From Balneola sp. (GTDB taxonomy: Bacteria; Bacteroidota; Rhodothermia; Balneolales; Balneolaceae): a stretch of DNA of 64,000 bases. A model generated the notes under the pieces. The model was not told the DNA's origin and made no database searches. It saw nothing but the letters and a program-made list of their open reading frames with translations. The DNA lies in NCBI GenBank assembly GCA_003712055.1, contig RHLJ01000003.1, forward strand, positions 248,001-312,000, written 5' to 3'. Positions within the stretch are counted from its first letter, which is position 1, and every line of letters begins with the position of its first letter. Positions 46,373 through 52,597 of this stretch are shown here, piece after piece. Both the position numbers and the translations under genes were made by a program.

Positions 46373-46442
46373 AAGCTGTAAATCATTCTTTCAGAGAAAA
46401 CATGTCAGAGATTTTTTATGAGAAGTAAAGTACCTTCGCAAT

Positions 46443-46826
46443 GTGAAGAGAGCAGGATCCATATTATTACTTTCCCTTTATATATTTTCGATGGTACACA
46501 CCTTAGTACCCGTACTAAGTTTCTATGTTAACCATGAGTATATCAAAACGCATTTGTGCCGATCTCTTACACAACCCGAGTTTAACGACTGTGATGGCTT
46601 CTGTTTCTTGAAAAAAGAGATTGAAGAGCATCACCATCATCACGACATGGATGATCATGGTGCGGCAGTTTATGTGCCTAAAGTGCCTTACCTGTACTTA
46701 CCGGAAATTCATCCTGTTTATTCAAATGGAATATTAGCTTCGGAAAAGGATCTTAAAGCACGTCATGATGATCGCTTGCCCGATCAAATTTATCCGGATA
46801 TACTCTCACCACCTCCCCAAGGTTAA
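46443..46826 (+). CDS. Small Cys/His-rich secreted or anchored protein
   Basis: A 127-aa protein starting at GTG 46443. A hydrophobic N-terminus (5-28) is followed by VNHEYIKTHLCRSL, a Pro-Glu segment and DCDGFCFLKKEI, then a His run EEHHHHHDMDDH. The pattern N-x-x-YI...LC...C-x-G-x-CxLKK is one I associate with small Bacteroidota proteins near heavy-metal genes; this is recall without a search. The Cys and His residues could bind metal. It lies between the CDF and the Met-rich barrel genes, which supports a metal role. Confidence 0.7.
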   Translation: MKRAGSILLLSLYIFSMVHTLVPVLSFYVNHEYIKTHLCRSLTQPEFNDCDGFCFLKKEIEEHHHHHDMDDHGAAVYVPKVPYLYLPEIHPVYSNGILASEKDLKARHDDRLPDQIYPDILSPPPQG

Positions 46827-46980
46827 CTCTGCCTTAGATTTATTAATAGTTCATCTATATGCCATTGGGCATTATCGATGTATGCCTTGTAATTGCTTTA
46901 GATGACAAGGGAAGATTCCTATTTATTCATAGGCCTTTCCGATTTTTCAAACAAAGAAATTCTAATTCAAAGTTAACCCA

Positions 46981-48006
46981 ATGAAAAAATTAACTCTATT
47001 GGTGGTAACGGTACTTTCTTTTACCACCCTTGTAAGCGCTCAATGGAGCTCCGGAAGACCTGATGGTCATGCACCTATCAATGTGATGGGAGATCATACC
47101 CACAAAAAAGGGGAGATCATGTTCTCATACCGATTTATGTGGATGAATATGGATGGTAATGGTGATGGAACTGACGAAGTTTCAAACTCCGGCTTACTCC
47201 GTCCAAACGGCGGAGCCTATATGGTTGCTCCGGTTACTATGCCTATGCAAATGCACATGCTTGGTGCCATGTATGCTGTAACAGATGACCTCACACTAAT
47301 GCTGATGCTTCCATACCAAAGCATGGAAATGGATCACATTACTGCAATGGGAGGGGAATTCGTTACGGAATCTTCTGGTCTCGGAGATATCAAGCTTTCA
47401 GGGATGTACAATATCTATGCAGGTGGCAGATCTAAATCACATGTACAGCTAGGCGTTAGTTTTCCAACAGGTACCATAGATAATAAAGATGAAAACCCAA
47501 TGAGCGACGGTGAAGATGTCACACTACCTTATCCTATGCAAATTGGATCAGGTACCTTCGATCTTCTTCCGGCTATAACCTACCTTGCTCAAACCGATCA
47601 ATTTTCTTTTGGTTCTCAACTCAAAGGAGTGATCAGGCTTGGCGAGAATGACCAAGATTACACGTTTGGAGACCGGTTGAGCTTTGTGAATTGGATAGGA
47701 TATAAACTCTCAGATATTTTTAGCCCACAATTAAGCCTCAACCTTTCTACCTGGGGTGACATTAGTGGCGAAAGTCCTGACTTGGCCATGGCTAATTCAG
47801 ATGTGGTTGTACACACTGTTGATCCCGACTTAAAGGCGGGAACCCGTCTGGATTTAGGGATTGGTTTGAATATCCAGGGGCCTGGAGATTTACATGACTT
47901 ACGTTTTGGAGCTATGTATGAGCTCCCTGTTTACCAAAACTTGGATGGACCCCAAATGTGGAATGCAGGAATCCTTACCTTAGGGTTGCAATACGCTTTA
48001 GATTAA
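46981..48006 (+). CDS. Met-rich outer-membrane transporter-like protein
   Basis: A 341-aa exported protein (signal peptide ends VSAQ, about 21), with a beta-barrel-like C-terminal two thirds and the phenol-MetA/transporter-family style end (GILTLGLQYALD). Residues 28-115 are unusually rich in Met and His: HAPINVMGDHTHKKGE, FMWMNMDGNGDG, TMPMQMHMLGAMYA, SMEMDH. Such clusters bind Cu(I) in copper-handling proteins. Related proteins occur in copper operons (recalled, unsearched). It lies directly upstream of SCO and PCu(A)C. Confidence 0.78.
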   Translation: MKKLTLLVVTVLSFTTLVSAQWSSGRPDGHAPINVMGDHTHKKGEIMFSYRFMWMNMDGNGDGTDEVSNSGLLRPNGGAYMVAPVTMPMQMHMLGAMYAVTDDLTLMLMLPYQSMEMDHITAMGGEFVTESSGLGDIKLSGMYNIYAGGRSKSHVQLGVSFPTGTIDNKDENPMSDGEDVTLPYPMQIGSGTFDLLPAITYLAQTDQFSFGSQLKGVIRLGENDQDYTFGDRLSFVNWIGYKLSDIFSPQLSLNLSTWGDISGESPDLAMANSDVVVHTVDPDLKAGTRLDLGIGLNIQGPGDLHDLRFGAMYELPVYQNLDGPQMWNAGILTLGLQYALD

Positions 48007-48015
48007 AAAAGGAAA

Positions 48016-48087
48016 GTCATTCTGAGCGAGAGCGAAGAATCTAATTGGGTATTCGATTAGATCCTTCGCAGGTATGCTCAGGATGAC
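48016..48087. repeat. Intergenic palindromic repeat, family A second copy
   Basis: GTCATTCTGAGC begins at 48016, and the inverted end GCTCAGGATGAC closes at 48087. The inner parts GAAGAATCT and AGATCCTTC are complementary. It matches the repeat at 5528-5601, with an identical ATTCGATTAGATCCTTCGCA block. It sits between the Met-rich barrel and SCO genes and could form an mRNA hairpin between them. Confidence 0.8.
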
Positions 48088-48100
48088 TGTTTAAATAACT

Positions 48101-48679
48101 ATGAAACAGTTCATTTACTTCACTCTCATTCTTGTCCTTGCTTCAGCCTGTAACCCGGGCCCGGAAATTATCGATGATCTAGGCGATAAATCCTTCCAGC
48201 TTCTTAACCAGGATAGTGTTTTAGTCACATTTCCTGATGATTTTCAGGACAAATATGTAGTAATGGGATTTGTATATACTAATTGCCCGGATATCTGTCC
48301 TCTAATTACTCAGAACCTAATTAAGATCCAGAAGGATCTTGGCTACCCGGAAAACGTACATTTTCTGGGAGTAAGCTTTGACCCAGAGCGAGATACTCCA
48401 TCGGTGCTATCCAGGTATAAAGAAGTATTCAATCTGGATAAAAACTTCGACTTCCTAACGGGGAATCCTGAAGTAGTCTCCGAGTTAATGGATAGTGTGA
48501 GGGTTCGTTCCCAGGTTTCTATGTCAACTACTACCGAAGATGGACGCGAGCTTTACTTCTTAAACCACTCGGATAAGATTATGGTCTTGGATAAAAAATC
48601 GAGGATCATTATTGAGTATGGTGGGAGTATGCCTTCCGTTCCGACTCTAATCGTGGAGGACTTTAAGGCACTTCGATGA
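48101..48679 (+). CDS. SCO1/SenC family copper chaperone
   Basis: A 192-aa lipoprotein (lipobox ASAC, Cys 17) with a thioredoxin-like SCO fold. Copper ligands are C62 and C66 in TNCPDICPL and H156 in FLNHSDKI. VSFDPERDTP is the conserved strand-loop. SCO proteins deliver copper to the CuA site of cytochrome c oxidase or act as thiol reductants. Its stop overlaps the PCu(A)C start (ATGA), so they are made together, matching the usual SCO-PCuAC partnership in oxidase assembly. Confidence 0.93.
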   Translation: MKQFIYFTLILVLASACNPGPEIIDDLGDKSFQLLNQDSVLVTFPDDFQDKYVVMGFVYTNCPDICPLITQNLIKIQKDLGYPENVHFLGVSFDPERDTPSVLSRYKEVFNLDKNFDFLTGNPEVVSELMDSVRVRSQVSMSTTTEDGRELYFLNHSDKIMVLDKKSRIIIEYGGSMPSVPTLIVEDFKALR

Positions 48680-49125
48680 AGAAACTTTTGATTTTATCTA
48701 CCGCACTATTCCTTTTTTCATGTTCAGAACGAGAAAAAGAAACTGTTACCGAAACTGGTTCTATAACTATTGAACAAGGATGGGCCCGGCCTACTGCCCA
48801 AGGATTAATGAGCGCTGCTTATTTTGACCTGGTTAATACCACCAACTTAACAGACACTTTGATTTCTGCTCAAAGTTCTGTCTCTGACAATGTTCAAGTT
48901 CATGAGACCTATGAAACGGAAGATGGCCTTATGGGAATGCGACAACAGCCTTCTGTTGCCTTAGCCAAAGAGTCCACAACTTCATTTAAACAAGGTGGAT
49001 TACATATCATGATTATCCAACCAAAAGTGGACTTGATAGAAGGAGACAGCCTCTCCATTACATTGAGTTTTTCTTCGGGTCTGGAATTAGAAGCCAGGCT
49101 TCCAATTGGGAGCCAGCCAAACTAG
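48676..49125 (+). CDS. PCu(A)C-type periplasmic copper chaperone
   Basis: A 149-aa lipoprotein (lipobox LFSC, Cys 16). The Cu(I)-binding signature is present: H76, M86/M88, then 21 residues from M88 to H110, x, M112 (VHETYETEDGLMGM ... GGLHIM). GWARPT and AAYFDLVN are family hallmarks. It hands Cu(I) to SCO or directly to the CuA subunit. It is coupled to the SCO gene by a 4-bp overlap. Confidence 0.93.
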   Translation: MKKLLILSTALFLFSCSEREKETVTETGSITIEQGWARPTAQGLMSAAYFDLVNTTNLTDTLISAQSSVSDNVQVHETYETEDGLMGMRQQPSVALAKESTTSFKQGGLHIMIIQPKVDLIEGDSLSITLSFSSGLELEARLPIGSQPN

Positions 49126-49178
49126 GAGTTTTTGAGTATGAGCTTAAATAAGAAGCATTCTCTAAATACTATATGAAG

Positions 49179-49254
49179 GTCATTCCGCGGTGGAGGCCGG
49201 AATCTGTATTGATATTAAAAGCTTAATTAAGATTCCTGCCTTCGCAGGAATGAC
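49179..49254. repeat. Intergenic palindromic repeat, family B
   Basis: GTCATTCCGCGG (49179 on) is mirrored by the GGAATGAC end (to 49254). The inner parts GGAATCT and AGATTCCTGCCTTCGCAGGAATGAC form nested stems (ATTCCTGC/GCAGGAAT is itself a hairpin). A second copy lies at 59977-60072. It fills the gap between the convergent PCu(A)C and DUF411 genes. Confidence 0.8.
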
Positions 49255-49296
49255 TAATAATCTTTGAGATAGTATCAGGTAGTAGTCTTAGACTAA

Positions 49297-49779
49297 TTAA
49301 TGAGAAGCGTAAATAGTTGTTGTTCCATCTTTTGCAATCAATAGCACATCATAATTGTCTGCTTCGCGACCAGGAACTTCCATACCTGGTGAACCAATAG
49401 GCATTCCGGGAACAGTCAATCCAATAGCATCAGGGCGCTCCTTCAATAATCGTTGTACATCTTCGATAGGAACATGACCTTCAACAATATAGCCATCTAC
49501 AAAAGCAGTATGGCAAGAAGCTAACTCTCTGGTAATTCCATTTTCTTCCTTGATCTCATAGAGATTCGGAACTGGCTTTTCAATTACGGCAAATTCCTGT
49601 TCGTTCATTTTATCAGCCCATTTTGTACAGCACATACACCCTTCATTTTTGTACATCACAACTTCAAGCTTTTCGGGTTCAACGCTGATTTCAGTTGCCT
49701 CGTTTTTAGGCATAAAAAGCACGATAGCAAACACGATGGTAAACAAAGTACCACCCAATAATATTTTTGAATTTGACAT
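49297..49779 (-). CDS. DUF411 metal-binding protein
   Basis: A 160-aa protein from the ATG at 49779, which gives the start MSNSKILLGGTLFTIVFAIV, a membrane anchor; a longer frame to 49821 places 14 residues before it. The DUF411 domain has YKNEGCMCCTKW (C48, C50, C51), ASCHTA (C89, H90), EGHVP, and GMPIGSPGME. DUF411 proteins are linked to copper or other metal tolerance. It faces the SCO/PCu(A)C operon convergently and completes a metal-handling cluster. Confidence 0.88.
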   Translation of the reverse strand: MSNSKILLGGTLFTIVFAIVLFMPKNEATEISVEPEKLEVVMYKNEGCMCCTKWADKMNEQEFAVIEKPVPNLYEIKEENGITRELASCHTAFVDGYIVEGHVPIEDVQRLLKERPDAIGLTVPGMPIGSPGMEVPGREADNYDVLLIAKDGTTTIYASH

Positions 49780-49943
49780 GGGATTAGAATTCTCTTTGGT
49801 TTGGAATTTGAAAGATAACAATCAAAAGCCTTCAAACCTTCCATTTTTTTTCAACTAGTTAATAGTTGCTTTAGAAGATGCATTTGTAGTATATACTTAT
49901 AGACTAAGGATCTAATTCAATGTAAAAATTTAACATCGTAATC

Positions 49944-50825
49944 TTGAAAAAATACTCACTCTTTTTATACATCATCTTTCTTTTCTCCGCTTCTTGTTCT
50001 GTATTAAAAAAAGCTCAAAAGGACGATTCTACGTTGAGATTTAATTTTGAAGTTGGCGATACTTTCATAATGAACACAGACGCCGAGATAATAGCAGATC
50101 AACTTATGATGGGTCAGGAAATTAAAACCATTCAAAAGATTACTAGCTCGGAGAAATATGAAGTTCTTAATGCTTCCAGTGATCTATATACAATCAAAAT
50201 GACTTACCTAAAAACTACCTCTGATACTGAGAGCCCTATGGCTTCTGTGAAATTAGATTCTGAAAGAGGCGATCCTACTGACATAATTCTATCATCTCAA
50301 ATGGGAAACTCATTCATTTTTACAATAGACAAGAAAGGAAATTTAGGTGAAATTACAGGGTTAGAAGAAATAAAAAGTACAGTTACTGAAAAGCTTAAAG
50401 GAACTATTTATGAGACAGCAACGGAGGAAGCTATTAAGATGTACTCACAGGAAAGCATAAAAACCTTACTTGAAAACATGTTTCTGTTTTATCCACAGGA
50501 AGAAACCGATCAATGGTCAATAAGTCGTAACGGGAGCTTTAATAATATGCCTGCCCAAATTGAAACCGATTACTCTCTTTTAGAGGAGACTCAAATTCTC
50601 GCTCAAAGTAATGTGGTGATTGAAGGTATTGGGAATTTTAATGGTTTTGATATGGATATGGATATTTCTGGACAACAAAATTCTACTATTACATTAAATC
50701 CCCAAAATGGTCTTCCTATTTCCATTGTAACAAGCAATAGTCTGGAAGGAACATTAGTGGCTCAAGGATTAAATATAGCTACCGAGATAAATTCTCAGTT
50801 TAGTATCACTATAACCCAACAATAA
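49944..50825 (+). CDS. DUF6263-like lipoprotein
   Basis: A 293-aa lipoprotein (lipobox FSASC, Cys 18). The start is TTG at 49944, since no ATG or GTG in frame keeps the signal peptide. The body is a beta-rich domain with NFEVGDTFIMNTDAEI near the start and SQFSITITQQ at the end, in the pattern of the DUF6263 family as I recall it. The function is unknown. It lies 6 bp from the CDGSH gene, so the two are probably co-transcribed. Confidence 0.75.
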   Translation: MKKYSLFLYIIFLFSASCSVLKKAQKDDSTLRFNFEVGDTFIMNTDAEIIADQLMMGQEIKTIQKITSSEKYEVLNASSDLYTIKMTYLKTTSDTESPMASVKLDSERGDPTDIILSSQMGNSFIFTIDKKGNLGEITGLEEIKSTVTEKLKGTIYETATEEAIKMYSQESIKTLLENMFLFYPQEETDQWSISRNGSFNNMPAQIETDYSLLEETQILAQSNVVIEGIGNFNGFDMDMDISGQQNSTITLNPQNGLPISIVTSNSLEGTLVAQGLNIATEINSQFSITITQQ

Positions 50826-50831
50826 TTCGCT

Positions 50832-51482
50832 ATGGAATCGAACATCTATTCTTATGAAAATGAAGAAATCAAAGTAACCTGGGACAAGAAACGATGCATT
50901 CATGCCAAAGAATGTGTACATGGCTTACCAGAGGTGTTTGATATAGAACAAAAACCTTGGATACAACCTGGTAAATCCAGCACAGATTCTGTTGCAGAAA
51001 CAGTTATGCGTTGTCCTACCGGGGCTTTACAGTTTGAACGTAAAGATGGTGGGCAAAGTGAGTTGGCTCCCGAAAAAAATTCGCTGAAAATTGAGGGGGA
51101 TGGTCCATTATATATTCACGGCGCTATGAAAATTGAAGGAGTGGATGGCACTACCTTCACAGAAACAAGGGCTGCTTTTTGCCGTTGCGGACAATCCCAG
51201 AACAAACCTTATTGCGATAACTCACACATAAAGGCGGAATTCAAAGCTGATACTTCTTTTAGTGATGAACGATTGAAGCTTGAAGAAACCGAGGAAACAG
51301 GAGGAGAATTATCAATCAGAGTTCTTCCGAATGCTCCATTTGTTATTGAGGGCACCTATTCACTCCAGGGAGAAGAACAGACGATTAATACGAAGAAGAA
51401 AATGAGTTTCTGCCGCTGTGGAGCTTCCAGAAATAAACCTTTCTGCGACGGAGCTCATAAAGTTATAGGGTTTGAAGGCTGA
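50832..51482 (+). CDS. Mono-cluster Fer4 plus tandem CDGSH iron-sulfur protein
   Basis: A 216-aa cytoplasmic protein with three predicted Fe-S modules. Residues 10-70 are a divergent mono-cluster ferredoxin-like domain (Cys 22, 28 and 61 in CIHAKEC and MRCPTGAL). Next are two CDGSH-type domains: C117, C119, C128, H132 (CRCG ... YCDNSH) and C194, C196, C205, H209 (CRCG ... FCDGAH). The first has Asn in place of the usual Gly of the CDG motif, but all three Cys and the His are kept, so both could carry a 2Fe-2S cluster. It may be an electron or cluster carrier. Its stop overlaps the next start by one base. Confidence 0.88.
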   Translation: MESNIYSYENEEIKVTWDKKRCIHAKECVHGLPEVFDIEQKPWIQPGKSSTDSVAETVMRCPTGALQFERKDGGQSELAPEKNSLKIEGDGPLYIHGAMKIEGVDGTTFTETRAAFCRCGQSQNKPYCDNSHIKAEFKADTSFSDERLKLEETEETGGELSIRVLPNAPFVIEGTYSLQGEEQTINTKKKMSFCRCGASRNKPFCDGAHKVIGFEG

Positions 51483-51862
51483 TGAGCCCGAGCAGAACTA
51501 TAGCTTTAGCTGGTTTTCTTATGATGCTTGCTATCGCACTTGGGGCATTTGGTGCTCATGCACTTGAGGGGCGCCTAACACTAGAAAGACTAGATACCTG
51601 GCAAATAGCCGTTCGCTATCAGGTTTGGAATTCCCTGGGCATTATTGCCATGGTGTTGGTAGGAAAACACTTTATGGTTGATACCAAAGCTATGGGGCTT
51701 TCATTAATCTTCGGAATTGTCATCTTCTCAGGAAGCCTGTACACCCTCTGCCTTACTAATATTGGAATTTTTGGAGCCATTACCCCCATTGGTGGACTTC
51801 TTATGATTATTGCCTGGGGACTTTTTGCATGGAAATTATTTATTAATACATCAGAATCATGA
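51482..51862 (+). CDS. DUF423 (YgdD-like) membrane protein
   Basis: A 126-aa four-helix membrane protein with the DUF423 opening LAGFLMMLAIALGAFGAHAL and the middle segment WQIAVRYQVWNSLGIIAM. Length is typical. No known function. It is tightly packed: one base overlaps the CDGSH gene and four bases overlap the DUF427 gene, forming a three- or four-gene operon. Confidence 0.9.
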   Translation: MSPSRTIALAGFLMMLAIALGAFGAHALEGRLTLERLDTWQIAVRYQVWNSLGIIAMVLVGKHFMVDTKAMGLSLIFGIVIFSGSLYTLCLTNIGIFGAITPIGGLLMIIAWGLFAWKLFINTSES

Positions 51863-52140
51863 AAGCTATTTGGAATGGCCAGGTCCTGGCCGAAAGTGAC
51901 GACATTATTACTATTGAAAACAATCATTACTTCCCACCGGAATCTATAAACGAGAAATTCTTTACGAATAGTGATATGAACACTACATGTCCCTGGAAAG
52001 GAGTAGCTAGTTATTATACCATCGAGGTTGACGGAAAGACCAATCCTGATGCAGCCTGGTATTACCCTGAACCCTCAAGCGCTGCTAAGGGAATTGAAGG
52101 GCGTATTGCCTTTTGGAGAGGTGTAGAATTCATTAAATAA
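51859..52140 (+). CDS. DUF427 domain protein
   Basis: A 93-aa small cytoplasmic protein fitting the DUF427 pattern: MKAIWNGQVLAESDDIITIE, then HYFPPESI, TCPWKGVASYYTI and the end IAFWRGVEF. The family is widespread and uncharacterised. ATGA overlap with DUF423. It ends 40 bp before the Fur-like control region of the heme locus. Confidence 0.9.
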   Translation: MKAIWNGQVLAESDDIITIENNHYFPPESINEKFFTNSDMNTTCPWKGVASYYTIEVDGKTNPDAAWYYPEPSSAAKGIEGRIAFWRGVEFIK

Positions 52141-52153
52141 TACTTAAGCTTAT

Positions 52154-52206
52154 CTTCACACTTTCTTCATAATCCGACTCTTTATTTAGAATAATTCTAA
52201 ATAAAG
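52154..52206 (+). promoter_or_regulatory. Composite control region: CTTCAYA pair plus iron-type inverted repeat
   Basis: CTTCACA (52154-52160) and CTTCATA (52165-52171) are direct repeats 11 bp apart. Then comes a perfect 13-bp inverted repeat (52180-52206, TTTATTTAGAAT-A-ATTCTAAATAAA with a flanking C and G), which ends 2 bp before the ATG at 52209. The core ATTTAGA-N5-TCTAAAT recurs at the TonB and hmuS genes. The form resembles Fur/Irr-type operators, so iron control is inferred. The repeats resemble OmpR/PhoB-type half sites. Confidence 0.6.
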
Positions 52207-52208
52207 TA

Positions 52209-52529
52209 ATGGAAAACTCAATCTTATTAGCTGAAGCAGATTGCTTCCAAATCATACAATTCAAATCATGTGGTCGTGTTGGGGTCAGATGTAACAATAC
52301 ACTCCTCAGCTTTACCCAAATCGAATACGAAAAATTTGTTGAGTCTTATCAGAAAATTAGATTCGAGAGACATTCAATCCTGTTCCCAGACAATGTTACT
52401 AGATTGATAATGAATACGCCTGCTCATTGTATTCAACTTTGCTTTAATGAAGAAGAGTACACTGCTTTTAAACAGATTCTAACTGAGGCTATAATAGTTT
52501 TAAGGGCCAAAACAATTATCAATTCATAG
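52209..52529 (+). CDS. Small Cys-rich protein of the heme locus
   Basis: A 106-aa cytoplasmic-looking protein (no signal or membrane segment) with five Cys residues at 12, 21, 28, 74 and 78 (KSCGRVGVRC and HCIQLC). It resembles, by recall, the small DUF6686-type Bacteroidota proteins; I am not certain. The strongest of the three iron-type operators lies directly upstream, so it should be co-regulated with heme uptake. Possible roles include heme or iron sensing, cluster binding or heme trafficking, none shown. Confidence 0.7.
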   Translation: MENSILLAEADCFQIIQFKSCGRVGVRCNNTLLSFTQIEYEKFVESYQKIRFERHSILFPDNVTRLIMNTPAHCIQLCFNEEEYTAFKQILTEAIIVLRAKTIINS

Positions 52530-52532
52530 TGT

Positions 52533-52584
52533 CTTCACAAAATCTTCACATTTCTCCGGTTTATTTGGATCAATTCTAAATAGC
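52533..52584 (+). promoter_or_regulatory. Composite control region, second copy
   Basis: CTTCACA (52533-52539) and CTTCACA (52544-52550) are followed by a degenerate inverted repeat TTTATTTGGATC-A-ATTCTAAATAGC (52560-52584). The repeats start 27 bp before the box here and also at the 52154 copy, so the whole module looks duplicated. It lies directly upstream of the TonB receptor start. Confidence 0.55.
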
Positions 52585-52597
52585 TTTGATTCGAATC

